A stretch of DNA of 64,000 nucleotides from JACVRW01 sp963812915 (GCA_963812915.1 CAWEXB010000006.1:62001-126000), one strand, 5' to 3'; counted from the stretch's first letter, positions 26,468-35,061 are shown. The notes: generated from the letters alone by a model not told the origin. Program-made: numbers and translations.

Positions 26468-28172
26468 GTGAAGGGTCTGATCACGCGCGCGCCGCTGGTC
26501 GCGCTGGCCGTGACGGCGTTGCTGGCGCCGTCCGCCGGTGCCTCAGGAGGCGGGCATCACGGCGGGAAGGGTCTATACAAGATCCGCCACTTCGTCGTCA
26601 TCTATCAGGAGAACCACTCGTTCGACAACCTCTACGGCGGCTGGGAGGGGGTCGACGGCATCGCGAATGCTGATCCGCCACACACGACACAGGTCGACCA
26701 GGCGGGAACGCCGTATCAATGTCTGCTCCAGATCGACGTCAATCTCACTTCGCCGCCGCTGGCGGCGACGTGCACGAACACCACTCCCCCCTTCATGAGC
26801 CACTTCGCGAACGCTCCGTTTCGCATCGACGACTACATCGCGCCGGAGGACACGACGTGTCCGGCGCCCGGGATGTCGGCCCCCAATGGCGTCCCCAAGG
26901 GCTCAGGGCTGCCGGGCGGGTGCACGCGGGATCTCGTGCATCGCTTCTACCAGGAGGAGTATCAGCTCAACGGCGGTCGGCAGGACCGCTACGTGACCGG
27001 CTCAGACGCGGTCGGGCTGGCGATGGGGCACTACGACACGCGTCGGCTACCCGTCTACGAGTACCTGCACGCCCGCGGACATCCCGCCTATGCGATCTCG
27101 GACCGCTTCTTTCAGGCGGCCCACGGCGGTTCCTTCCTCAACCATCAGTGGCTGATCGCGGCGGCCAGTCCCGTCTTCTACAACGCCCGAAACGACGGAT
27201 CGGCGGACGATCTGCACTCGCGGGTCGACGCCAACGGGATGCCCACCAGCTACCCGCTGTACGCGGCGACCCGGCCGGTCAAGGACGCGGAGCTGACGGT
27301 GCCGTGCGACTCGCGAGCGTCCCGCGGGCCTGGCCTGCGGCGACTACGCCGTCAACACGATCCAGCCGCTCTACGAGCCGTTCCAGCCGGGCACCGCCGA
27401 GGAGCACCGGCTACCGCCGCAGAAGGGGCTCACGATCGGGGATCGCCTGAGCGAGAAGGGGGTCGACTGGGCCTGGTACTCCGGCGGCTGGTCGAACGCG
27501 AACGGCGACGTCGGCGGACCGGGCTGGACGAATGGCAGCACGCCCGACACGTGCGCGGACCCGCAAACGGCGGCCGGGGCGGTCTGGCCGAACTGCCCCA
27601 ACGCGCTGTTCCAGTACCACCACCAGCCGTTCAACTACTTCGAGGCCTATGCGCCGCGAACCGACGCACGCCGACAGCATCTGCGTGACGAGGTTGAGTT
27701 CGAGGCGCTCGCGGCCGCGTCGCGGCGGCGCTGCCGGCTCAAGCCGGTGAGCTTCGTCAAGCCGATCGGAGCGCAGAACGAGCATCCCGGCTACGCGAGC
27801 GAGCACGTCGGCTCCGAGCACCTCGTCGACCTCCTGCGGACCCTGCAGCGGTCGCGTTGCGCGAGGGACACCATGGTGGTTGTCACCTACGACGAGTTCG
27901 GCGGCCAGTGGGATCACGTCCCGCCGCCCGGCCAGGGCGCCGCCACGCCCGGGCCGCACGATGAGATGGGGCCGGGCAGCCGGGTCCCCGCGCTTACCAT
28001 CGCGCCCGGGCTGCGCCGGCGCTTCAGCGTCGACCGAGCCTCGCACGACACCACGTCGATCATGGCCACGATCGAGCACCGGTTCGGCCTGCCCCCGGTG
28101 ACCGCGCGTGACGCCCAGGTGCAGGACCTCTCGACGGTCTTCGGCCGCCGCGGCCACGGAGGCCGCCGCTGA
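26468..28172 (+). CDS. Secreted phosphoesterase (phospholipase C/acid phosphatase family; frame break near 27312)
   Basis: About 568 aa. A signal peptide (LVALAVTALLAPSAGASGG) follows the GTG at 26468, which has a purine-rich ribosome site upstream. The mature protein starts IRHFVVIYQENHSFDNLYGG, the metal and nucleophile region of phosphoesterase family PF04185, and later has VTYDEFGGQWDHVPPP. Around 27312 the frame moves +1; RERPAGLACGDYAVNTIQP resumes in the new frame, consistent with loss of a CG pair in a CGCG run or one extra base. It probably hydrolyses phospholipids or organic phosphate outside the cell. Confidence 0.8.
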
Positions 28173-28280
28173 CCCACGCCCCTACGCCCGCGAACCGCGC
28201 TCGCCCGAGCCGAACGTCGAGTGGCTCGCGCGGCGGCGGCCCTGACGCCGAGCGGTTGGGCGGCGGATACTTGGTGGGCG

Positions 28281-28676
28281 ATGTCGCGGGGCAATGTGGA
28301 ATTGGCGCTTCGGGCGTATGACGCGTTCAATCGGCGCGATTGGGATGCCTTTGTCGCGCTGATGGACGACGACGTGGAGATCGTGACTCGGATCGCCGTG
28401 ATCGAGGGTGGCCGGCAGGGCCACGATGGGATGCGGCGCTGGTGGGAGACCATGCTCGCGGCGTTTCCGGACTACGACATCGAGGTTGTCGAGCTGCGCG
28501 ACCTCGGGGAGGTGACGTTGGCGTCCCTGCGCGCTCTCGGTCATGGGGCGGGGAGTGAGGTGCCGTTCGAGGATCTGCTCTGGCACGCGGGCCGGTGGCG
28601 GCGCGGGAGGTGCGTCTGGTGGCGGGCCTTCGAGACCGAGGCCGAGGCTCTGGAAGCGGTGGGCTTGGGGGAGTAG
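28281..28676 (+). CDS. NTF2/SnoaL-like protein, copy 1
   Basis: 131 aa. Begins MSRGNVELALRAYDAFNRRD and contains the family's cone-fold strands (WDAFVALMDDDVEI, GHDGMRRWWETMLAAFPDY). Members are small enzymes or ligand-binding proteins of usually unknown function. ATG 28281 is the first codon of the conserved domain. The second copy starts 4 bp after its stop. Confidence 0.8.
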   Translation: MSRGNVELALRAYDAFNRRDWDAFVALMDDDVEIVTRIAVIEGGRQGHDGMRRWWETMLAAFPDYDIEVVELRDLGEVTLASLRALGHGAGSEVPFEDLLWHAGRWRRGRCVWWRAFETEAEALEAVGLGE

Positions 28677-28679
28677 CCG

Positions 28680-29075
28680 GTGTCGCGGGAGAACGTGGAC
28701 GTCGTCCGGGCGAGCTTCGAGGCATTCCGAGGGCGCGACCTCGGCGCCTTTCTGAGCTGCTTCGACCCCGAGGTCGAGTACAGATCGCTGGTGCTCGAAG
28801 TGGAGGGCAGCTACCACGGGCACGAGGGGATGCGGTCGTGGTGGGACGGCGTGCTGGCGGTTTTTCCCGACTGGAACCCGCAGCTCGAGGAGGCACGCGA
28901 CCTGGGGCGGCGGGTGCTGTCCCGCGTCCGCGCCGAGGGGCAGGGGACGGGCAGCGGCATCCCGCTCGAGCGGGACATCTGGCACCTGGCGGAAATCCGC
29001 GATGGCCGCATCAAGTCGTCGGCCTTCTTCCGCACCGAGCACGAAGCCCTCGAGGCCGCCGGGCTGCGGGACTAG
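28680..29075 (+). CDS. NTF2/SnoaL-like protein, copy 2
   Basis: 131 aa, the same length as the preceding gene and clearly homologous (MSRENVDVVRASFEAFRGRD, GHEGMRSWWDGVLAVFPDW), so a tandem duplication. GTG start. The C-terminal halves differ more, suggesting separate ligands. Just downstream lies a truncated GrpB fragment on the other strand. Confidence 0.8.
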   Translation: MSRENVDVVRASFEAFRGRDLGAFLSCFDPEVEYRSLVLEVEGSYHGHEGMRSWWDGVLAVFPDWNPQLEEARDLGRRVLSRVRAEGQGTGSGIPLERDIWHLAEIRDGRIKSSAFFRTEHEALEAAGLRD

Positions 29076-29132
29076 GCCGGGGCGGCCCCGGCCGAGACCA
29101 GCGAGAAACACATGCAGGTCTCGAGTGCTCCT

Positions 29133-29238
29133 CGTGGTCGATCCGCAAAGCGACGCCGCCGAGCGGTCCGCGCATCGCCCCGCTGAGCGCGGCGAAACGC
29201 TCGGGCCAGGCCGGATCGTAGGCGACGATCTCGATCAC
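29133..29238 (-). pseudogene. N-terminal fragment of a GrpB-family protein
   Basis: From ATG 29238 the frame reads MIEIVAYDPAWPERFAALSG and continues to VALRIDH. This matches the start of GrpB nucleotidyltransferase-like proteins up to the R-I-E/D-H strand. After H the conserved I-G-S-T-A-V-P-G motif is absent and the sequence becomes unrelated. The gene is truncated to ~35 codons. Confidence 0.55.
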
Positions 29239-30218
29239 CGAGGCTCGAGCAGATCGCCGAAGATCCGCCGTCCCAGCTCGATTGCCTCGGGCATGCCGAA
29301 GACCTCGGTTGGAGCGCCCGCCGCGGCGAGATGCTTCGTCTGCTCACGCGAGCCGACGAAGTGGACATGGGGACAGACGCAGGTCGAGCTCGGCCCCTCC
29401 CCCGAGCAGCCCGCGATCACGACAGCGCCACGCGGGCGCCATCGCCGCTCGCCGGCGGGGTCGATTCGCACCTCGATGCTCTCGCTCGTGATCGGGTCGC
29501 GCGAGCGCACGGCCGCCGGCTGCCGCGCGAGGAATGGAATCCCCAGGGCATCGATCGCGCACATGGCGAAGACCAGGGTCCGCGATTGCACCAGCGCCAC
29601 TTCGTGGGGGGTCGCCGTGCCCGAGAACGGGTAGGCGACGGCGACCGCGGTGCGCTCGGGATTGAGCCAGAGGAGGTCGCGGCGCTCGAACCCGCCCAGG
29701 GCCTCCTCGAGCTGCAGCCCGTCCTCCGCCGCGCGCCGTTCGAGCTCGGCCGCGGTCGGGGTCCTTCCCGCGACGAAGGAGCGAAGGACGGAGCGGTAGA
29801 GATCGAGTTCCGTGTCGGTCAGTCCCTCGAGCCGGCTGGACACGGAGCGAGTTGTCCACAGATCGGCGTGCCCGGACGCGGGAGCAGCGCCGGTCGATCC
29901 GCCTCCGCCGGCGCTTCGCCTCAGGGCGGAGCGGATCCACTCATCGAGCGGCACGGTCCTGATCCCCTCGGGCGTGGTGTAGAGGCGGCACTTGACGCCG
30001 AAGTCCTCGCGTTCCCCAGCGTCGGGATCCACGTCGACGCCGTCGACCCGCACGGTCGGCGATCCCAGGAACCGCTGGCGCCGAGCCTCGTCGTCGGTCT
30101 CGATCCGCCGCAGCTCGACGTCCTCGCGCTCGCCGGCGTCGGCTAGGAGCTCACGGACGCGCGGCAGCAGCGCCTCGTAGTTGGGGCAGTCCTCGAAGTA
30201 GAGGAGCTCGACCCTCAT
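29235..30218 (-). CDS. merB: Alkylmercury lyase fused to an N-terminal thioredoxin-like domain
   Basis: 327 aa. Residues 1-100 are a thioredoxin-like domain (VELLYFEDCPNYEALLPRV, FLGSPTVRVDG) of the type found beside mer genes. Residues ~118-327 are MerB. The catalytic residues are all present: Cys220 and Asp223 in FAMCAIDALG and Cys282 in CPHVHFVGS. MerB cleaves the carbon-mercury bond of organomercurials. The ATG overlaps the upstream membrane-protein stop by 4 bp. No merA reductase lies in the window. Confidence 0.88.
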   Translation of the reverse strand: MRVELLYFEDCPNYEALLPRVRELLADAGEREDVELRRIETDDEARRQRFLGSPTVRVDGVDVDPDAGEREDFGVKCRLYTTPEGIRTVPLDEWIRSALRRSAGGGGSTGAAPASGHADLWTTRSVSSRLEGLTDTELDLYRSVLRSFVAGRTPTAAELERRAAEDGLQLEEALGGFERRDLLWLNPERTAVAVAYPFSGTATPHEVALVQSRTLVFAMCAIDALGIPFLARQPAAVRSRDPITSESIEVRIDPAGERRWRPRGAVVIAGCSGEGPSSTCVCPHVHFVGSREQTKHLAAAGAPTEVFGMPEAIELGRRIFGDLLEPR

Positions 30219-30727
30219 CGGCCGCCGCGCCAGCCGCCGGTGGCCGTGATCGCCGGACCCCGGTCGGCGGACATCTCGGCGCGCCTCGCCTCGGCCGCGT
30301 CGATCGGCGAGAAGGCGGGGCAGCCGATCTGGTCGTCGCGACGGAGCACGAGGTTCGAGAGCACGGTCGCCTCGCAGCCCGGCTGTCCGCGCCAGGAGGC
30401 CACCAGCAGCGTCACCCCGTAGAAGAGCAGGGCTCCGCCCGCGGTGTAGGGATTGGCGACCAGCGCGACGATCACCAGACAGTTGATGCAGATCGCGAGT
30501 GGCCCGGTGAGACGGATCGGCCCGGCCGAGTAGCGGCCGGCCAGCCGCCCGGCGGAAACCGCGATCGCGGGCAGGGCCACGAGGCCCACGAGCGGGTCGT
30601 ACCACTCGATCTGCCACGAGAGGCCGCCATCCCATCCCGCCAAAAGAAGGAGCCCCAGGGCGGCGACCACGCGGCTGGCGGTTCCGATCGGGCCGATCCG
30701 TCGTGAGCTGTCATGCGAGGCGATCAC
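30215..30727 (-). CDS. Membrane protein of the organomercury operon, possible mercury carrier
   Basis: 170 aa with about four membrane helices. The third helix contains a cysteine pair (LAICINCLVIV), and two more cysteines follow in the cytoplasmic tail (QPGCEATV, QIGCPAF). Membrane-embedded C-x-x-C is characteristic of MerT/MerC-type mercury transporters, so a metal-binding role is plausible but unproven. GTG 30727 is chosen: GGAGG lies 5 nt upstream, whereas the TTG at 30742 would sit inside the operator. Overlaps merB by 4 bp. Confidence 0.65.
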   Translation of the reverse strand: MIASHDSSRRIGPIGTASRVVAALGLLLLAGWDGGLSWQIEWYDPLVGLVALPAIAVSAGRLAGRYSAGPIRLTGPLAICINCLVIVALVANPYTAGGALLFYGVTLLVASWRGQPGCEATVLSNLVLRRDDQIGCPAFSPIDAAEARRAEMSADRGPAITATGGWRGGR

Positions 30728-30741
30728 GGCAACCTCCGTCA

Positions 30742-30776
30742 AACTACTTATATCGGGAATACTCGATATCGTAGTT
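30742..30776. promoter_or_regulatory. Inverted repeat between mer operon and ArsR gene, candidate operator
   Basis: Arms AACTAC..ATATCG (30742-30755) and CGATAT.GTAGTT (30764-30776) form an imperfect 13-14 bp palindrome around TACT. It is AT-rich and sits in the 56-bp gap between divergent starts, where an ArsR-type repressor would bind to control both directions. Confidence 0.6.
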
Positions 30777-30783
30777 AACCGAA

Positions 30784-31182
30784 ATGAAGGCGAACGCGCA
30801 GACCGCCAGCGAAGTCATCTCCGGCTCGCCCTTCGCCCTGGTCGAAACGCCCAGCCGAGTCGAGTTGCTCGGGAAGTACTTCCGCGGGCTCGGAGATCCG
30901 ACCAGGCTGCGCATCCTGCGGCTGCTGGAGGAGAGCGGCGAGCTCTCGGCGGGGGAGATCGTGAGGCGCGTTGGGCTGCCGCAGCCCACCGTTTCGACCC
31001 ACCTCGGCTGCCTGCGCTGGTGCGGCTTCGTCGAGACCCGCCGCGACAACCGCTCGGTCATCTACCGCATCGCCGACCCCCGCGTCAGCGAGCTGGTAAC
31101 GCTGGCGGATTCGCTGCTCGAGGACAACGCCGACCACGTCGCCTGCTGCACCACCATCGACGTCCCGGGTGGCGGGGAGTAG
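30784..31182 (+). CDS. ArsR-family metal-sensing repressor, CmtR-like
   Basis: 132 aa. Winged helix with RGLGDPTRLRILRLLEESG and the recognition helix PQPTVSTHLGCLRWCGFV. Cys76 and Cys80 lie in this helix in a C-x3-C spacing as in mycobacterial CmtR, and Cys121-Cys122 near the C-terminus could complete a thiolate site for Hg(II), Cd(II) or Pb(II). Divergent from the MerB operon, whose repressor it probably is, resembling the ArsR-type 'MerR' of Streptomyces. The start ATG follows the operator by 8 bp. Confidence 0.85.
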   Translation: MKANAQTASEVISGSPFALVETPSRVELLGKYFRGLGDPTRLRILRLLEESGELSAGEIVRRVGLPQPTVSTHLGCLRWCGFVETRRDNRSVIYRIADPRVSELVTLADSLLEDNADHVACCTTIDVPGGGE

Positions 31183-31211
31183 ATCGGTTCTGCGCGTGAG
31201 AGGAGGTAGCG

Positions 31212-31616
31212 GTGGCAATCCATGGCGGTGAGCCGCTCGATGTCGTCGTCGGCTGGTTGGACGCGATGCGCCGCGGCGATCTCGACGGGGTAAAGCTTTG
31301 GCTCGACCCCGAGGTGACCTGGCGCGGCGTTCGCGACACCGCGACCTGCAGCAACAGAGCGGAGGTCCTCGACATGCTCGAGGGAAGCCTCGAGGGACGG
31401 CTCGGGGCGGACGCCATCGAGCTGATCGCGGGCGACCGCGGCGCCGTGCTCGGGGCGAAGGTGCCCGGGCTTGCCGAGATCGGCGGGGTCGACGTGCGCG
31501 GCCAGCTCTTCAACGTCTTTCGCGTCGGCTGCGGGCGAATCTTGGCGGTGGAGGATTACGCGCACCGCGAGGAGGCGCTCGCGGCGGCCGGGGCGAAGGC
31601 GCCGGAGTGGGTGTAG
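31212..31616 (+). CDS. NTF2/SnoaL-like protein
   Basis: 134 aa. Typical cone-fold start (VVVGWLDAMRRGDLDGVKLW) and end (FNVFRVGCGRILAVEDYAHREEAL). GTG start preceded by a strong ribosome site, GAGAGGAGG, at about 31198. It may be cotranscribed with the ArsR gene 29 bp upstream and with the VOC gene that overlaps its 3' end. Function unknown. Confidence 0.75.
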   Translation: MAIHGGEPLDVVVGWLDAMRRGDLDGVKLWLDPEVTWRGVRDTATCSNRAEVLDMLEGSLEGRLGADAIELIAGDRGAVLGAKVPGLAEIGGVDVRGQLFNVFRVGCGRILAVEDYAHREEALAAAGAKAPEWV

Positions 31617-32038
31617 GGCCCGCTGCCGGGGACGGGGTCGTCGATCTCGTTCCGTTCATCCTCGTCACCGACGTCGAGCGCTCGATCGGTTTCTACGAGG
31701 CGCTCGGGTTCAGGGTCGTCAAGCGCTACGAGCCGAACGGCCGGCTCGAGTTCGCCGGTCTCGAGGCAACCTCCTCGGCGAAGGTGATGCTGGCGCGGGT
31801 GGAGGAGGTGACCGACACGGGCCGCGACGCTCGCACGCCGGGCTTTCTCTATCTCTACACCAGCGACCTCGAAGTCCTCCGCGAGCGGCTATTGGGCGCG
31901 GGTCATTATGCCGACGAGATCGAGGACGGGCCGGGGCCGGGCCCCAACCGTCAGATGTGCGTGCGCGACCCCGACGGTCACGGCCACATGGTCGCCGAGC
32001 TGTTCGAGGGCTCGGTCGGGCGCGACCCGTCCGGATGA
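31607..32038 (+). CDS. VOC-superfamily (glyoxalase/bleomycin-resistance fold) protein
   Basis: 143 aa. PFILVTDVERSIGFYEALGF is the first beta-alpha-beta module and MCVRDPDGHGHMVAELF the second, with H and E positions that can bind a metal. Members include glyoxalases, dioxygenases and binding proteins; no substrate can be assigned. GTG 31607 overlaps the previous gene by 10 bp and is the only start upstream of the conserved domain. Confidence 0.8.
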   Translation: MGVGPAAGDGVVDLVPFILVTDVERSIGFYEALGFRVVKRYEPNGRLEFAGLEATSSAKVMLARVEEVTDTGRDARTPGFLYLYTSDLEVLRERLLGAGHYADEIEDGPGPGPNRQMCVRDPDGHGHMVAELFEGSVGRDPSG

Positions 32039-32199
32039 TGCCGCTGGCACGAGACCCCACGCTCAAGGCGGTTCGCGACGTAATCCGCCAACGGTCCGGG
32101 GACGCCGTCCGGATCGACCCAATGGAGATCGGCCGCGTGCTGAGCATCGTGCGCACACGCATCGCTGCCAACCAACACTGGGTGATCAGGTCGATGCGA

Positions 32200-33540
32200 T
32201 CAGGTAAAGGCGAACAGTGGTGGGAGGATCACCACGACCGTGGAGGCCCACAGGGCGAAGACCGGAAGGTAGGTGGTCTGCCAGCGCTCGAGCCGGTGGA
32301 GCGTGCTGCGTCGTGTGAGGAATCGGGCGGCTAGCAAGGCGGCCCCGGCCAGGTTCACGAGTAGGACGAGGTTGAGGCCGAGCGCTGCCGTTCGGTTCGG
32401 GGTGAACCCGAGTTCGCCGATCCGAGCGATCATCGCGCCGAGCACCATCACGTCCAGCACGAGGGCGCTGACGACGGCGACCAACTGGATGCGGTCCATC
32501 CAGTCCGGCGACGTGGACGGGTCCCGCGCGGACAGCCCGTACAGAACCAGCGCGAGTACGACCAGCAGGAGGGCGTCGAAGACGCTGAGGAGTTCACGAT
32601 CGAACGCGCCGCCAAACCCGGTGACGGCGTATACGACGGCGGCGGCGGCCAACATCACCGCGAAGAGGGGCGTGAAGAGCATCGTGAGCACCGGCGCCAT
32701 GTTCTCCACGACCCGTTGCTTCCACTCGACCAGCCACGCGGCCACGATCACGGCACCCGCGGCGCCTGACGGCAACACCCATTCGGGGAGCCACTCGACG
32801 TCGATACCTGTGGGTTCGAGGATGAGCGCGGTCAGCGCCGTGAGCACCGCACCGCCGAGCGCGATCAGCACGTAGTAGATGAACCATTCGCCAGTAAAGC
32901 GGACGAAATCCATGCGCCGCTCGTGCGATCTGACCGTGCCGCCCATGTACGGATAGGCGACGGCGAACCACAGCACAACGGGCAGGTGGAGCGCGACGAT
33001 GACCTCGGTGGCCGAGTCCGCACGGTACGGGTAGAGGTTGACCACGAGCGCAGCGAGAACGAACGGCGCCGCTGTCAGCATCCATCGCCGCGTGTCGAGC
33101 CGCCGCCGGCGGGCGAAGTACCCCGCGAGGAAGGGCAACACGAAGATGCTGCTGTTGCGCGCCAACCAGGTCGGCTCCTCTTCGGGAAAGTGAGCAGCGA
33201 GGCGTGCGACCTGGACCACGACCGCCGCAGCGACGGCGAAGACGAGCGTCTCGAACCAGCCGCTGGACACGCGGGTCGGCTCGTCGTCATCTCTCAGAAT
33301 GAGCTGTTTCCACAGTCGGCCGCTGTGCTCGCGTGCGAACTCTCGGGACAGGCTGTCGAGCTCGCCCATCCGTTTCACCCCGACCAGGAACGCCTCATCG
33401 GCCGTGAGGCCGGCCGCGTTGAGATCGGCGATCTGGTGGCGAAGGTGATCCTCCAGCTCATCCACGTCGTGGCCGTTGAGGCCCGGGGCGGTTGCGACGT
33501 AGGCCCGCCATTCCGCGATCTGTGACTCCACACTCTCCAT
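32200..33540 (-). CDS. Permease-prefix-domain (HAAS-like) multi-pass membrane protein
   Basis: 446 aa. Residues ~1-75 form the cytoplasmic permease prefix/HAAS-type helical domain (LEDHLRHQIADLNAAGLTAD, FLVGVKRMGELD). About ten membrane helices follow. Such proteins are usually encoded directly after a PadR repressor, as here (3-bp gap), and the prefix domain is thought to interact with it. Transport substrate unknown. Confidence 0.75.
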   Translation of the reverse strand: MESVESQIAEWRAYVATAPGLNGHDVDELEDHLRHQIADLNAAGLTADEAFLVGVKRMGELDSLSREFAREHSGRLWKQLILRDDDEPTRVSSGWFETLVFAVAAAVVVQVARLAAHFPEEEPTWLARNSSIFVLPFLAGYFARRRRLDTRRWMLTAAPFVLAALVVNLYPYRADSATEVIVALHLPVVLWFAVAYPYMGGTVRSHERRMDFVRFTGEWFIYYVLIALGGAVLTALTALILEPTGIDVEWLPEWVLPSGAAGAVIVAAWLVEWKQRVVENMAPVLTMLFTPLFAVMLAAAAVVYAVTGFGGAFDRELLSVFDALLLVVLALVLYGLSARDPSTSPDWMDRIQLVAVVSALVLDVMVLGAMIARIGELGFTPNRTAALGLNLVLLVNLAGAALLAARFLTRRSTLHRLERWQTTYLPVFALWASTVVVILPPLFAFT

Positions 33541-33543
33541 GGC

Positions 33544-33903
33544 TCACGCCTCGCCGGGAGCCGTCAGCAGCCCACCGGAGCCCGGCCAGACGTCATTCAG
33601 CGCACGGGTGACGGTCACCCACTGCCGTTGCTGGTCCGCGAGCGCTGCTCGTCCGTCGTCGGTGAGCATGTAGTACTGGCGGCGACGCCCTTCCGGCGGC
33701 GTCCGCCACTCCGTCGTCACGTACCCGAGCCGGCGGAGGCGATGGAGCAATGGGTAAAGCATCCCGTCGGTCCACTCGAGCTCGCCCCCGGAGAGCGCGC
33801 GTACCCGCTTGAGGATCGCGTAGCCGTAGCTCTCACCCTCCGCCAGGAGTGCGAGGACGAGCGGGGTCGCAGAGGCCGCGACTAGGTCCTTGTCGATGCG
33901 CAT
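33544..33903 (-). CDS. PadR-family transcriptional regulator
   Basis: 119 aa. Winged-helix PadR signature: LVLALLAEGESYGYAILKRV and WTDGMLYPLLHRLRRLGYV, followed by EGRRRQYYMLTDDGRAAL. Regulates itself and the downstream membrane protein in most known pairs. Upstream are AT-rich direct repeats and a palindrome that are probable binding sites. Confidence 0.88.
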   Translation of the reverse strand: MRIDKDLVAASATPLVLALLAEGESYGYAILKRVRALSGGELEWTDGMLYPLLHRLRRLGYVTTEWRTPPEGRRRQYYMLTDDGRAALADQQRQWVTVTRALNDVWPGSGGLLTAPGEA

Positions 33904-33927
33904 GACCGTCCGCCACGACTCACAGCA

Positions 33928-33965
33928 CTATGCATAGAGGTACATGGTATATAGAGGTATATAGA
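33928..33965. promoter_or_regulatory. Palindrome and direct repeats upstream of padR
   Basis: CTATGCATAG (33928-33937) is a perfect palindrome. CATAGAGGTACA (33933-33944) and TATAGAGGTATA (33950-33961) are direct repeats 17 bp apart matching at 9-10 of 12 positions. This AT-rich block, unlike its GC-rich flanks, lies 25-60 bp upstream of the padR ATG, suited to autoregulation. Confidence 0.5.
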
Positions 33966-33996
33966 GCCGCAAGGCGTTGCGGAGCCTCAACCCGAC

Positions 33997-34353
33997 TCAG
34001 CCCGTCTCGCGGATCTTCCAGAAGCTGTCCTTGCGAACGATCTTGCCCTCGGCGTTGAATGCCCAAAGGTCGCAGCCGCGGACGTCGATGTGCTCACCGT
34101 CGACGGTCGTGCCGCTGATCGTCCACTCCGAGACGCCGCGGTCGCCCGAGGCGAAATGGTCGTCGTCTCCGTAGTGGACGTCCGGGATGCCTTCGGAGCG
34201 TGCCGCCAGCCCGCGTCGCACCTCCTCCTTACCGACGAAGCGGCGGCCCCAGCGATCGGGCCGGCGAGAGCGAACTGCTGTGCGAAACAGATGGCCGATG
34301 TAGCCCGCGCCAACGAGGCCGATCGGGCCGTCCACCGTTCGAGTATCGGTCAT
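33997..34353 (-). CDS. SnoaL/NTF2-like protein, N-terminus atypical
   Basis: 118 aa. The C-terminal two thirds fit a SnoaL-like domain (FVGKEEVRRGLAARSEGIPD, ISGTTVDGEHIDVRGCDLWA, GKIVRKDSFWKI). The first ~40 residues do not show the expected helix and cone strand and are Arg-rich. A frame error or truncation near 34250 is possible. ATG 34353 is the only ATG upstream of the conserved part. Confidence 0.55.
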   Translation of the reverse strand: MTDTRTVDGPIGLVGAGYIGHLFRTAVRSRRPDRWGRRFVGKEEVRRGLAARSEGIPDVHYGDDDHFASGDRGVSEWTISGTTVDGEHIDVRGCDLWAFNAEGKIVRKDSFWKIRETG

Positions 34354-34416
34354 GCGCGTCAAGCTAGCGGCTTGGTCCAGCTAGGTGGCGCGCGGCGGTC
34401 GGCCTATCTTCGTGCC

Positions 34417-35061
34417 GTGAGCGACATCGATGTCGAGCGTCTCCAGGCGTCCCTCAACCGCTTCACGAACCGCTGGCTAGAGAACGTAGCCCCGCTTATC
34501 GTGGACGGCGAAAAGGGCTTCCTGACGAACCGCCGCATCATGACCGTGAAGTGGTATCTCGGCTATCTCGGCGAGCGCGACGGCAGGGTGACGAGCAGGT
34601 TCGTCCGCCGGATGCGCCACCCGAGAGATCCGCGCTGGTCGTCGGTGAGGCAGGTGCGGCGCGGCATCCGCCGGCGCCGGCGCCAGCGCCGACGGGCGAT
34701 CGAGGATCTCGATCCGCGGCCGGGGGTTTCGCGGTTCGACGGCCGTCCGGTGGCGACCTGGCTGCGCAGGTATCTGGTGTGGGCCCGCGAGCACGGCTGG
34801 CGCGGCCAGCTCATTTCCGGCTGGCGCTCACCTGAGCACAGCGAGCAGCTGTGCTTCGAGATCTGCGGCCGGCCGACCTGTCCGGGCCGCTGCGCAGGGC
34901 GCGCCTCGAACCACTCGAAAAGGCAGAAGCCGCACGGGGCGGTAGACGTGTCGGACTACGCCCGGTTCGGGGAGCTAATGAGGCGCGCTCCGTTCCGGCC
35001 TCGAATCTTCAACGCGCTCGGCGCAACCGACCCGACCCATTTCTCATCCAGCGGGAGGTGA
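34417..35061 (+). CDS. M15 (VanY/D-Ala-D-Ala carboxypeptidase)-like protein
   Basis: 214 aa. The C-terminal ~90 residues resemble peptidase M15: LISGWRSPEHSEQL, ASNHS...HGAVDVSDY and ATDPTHFS supply the H-x(n)-D...H zinc pattern. Unusually, a four-cysteine insert (CFEICGRPTCPGRC) sits between the first strand and the histidine. The N-terminal ~100 residues are very basic (a run of Arg near residues 80-95). No signal peptide. Peptidoglycan or cell-wall binding is inferred. GTG start. Confidence 0.6.
   Translation: MSDIDVERLQASLNRFTNRWLENVAPLIVDGEKGFLTNRRIMTVKWYLGYLGERDGRVTSRFVRRMRHPRDPRWSSVRQVRRGIRRRRRQRRRAIEDLDPRPGVSRFDGRPVATWLRRYLVWAREHGWRGQLISGWRSPEHSEQLCFEICGRPTCPGRCAGRASNHSKRQKPHGAVDVSDYARFGELMRRAPFRPRIFNALGATDPTHFSSSGR

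Noticed and set aside
32035..32334. Small plus-strand frame starting ATGA-coupled to the VOC gene
   Set aside because: The first ~55 codons could be real, but it has no recognisable domain and its second half is antisense to the permease-prefix gene; too weak to call.
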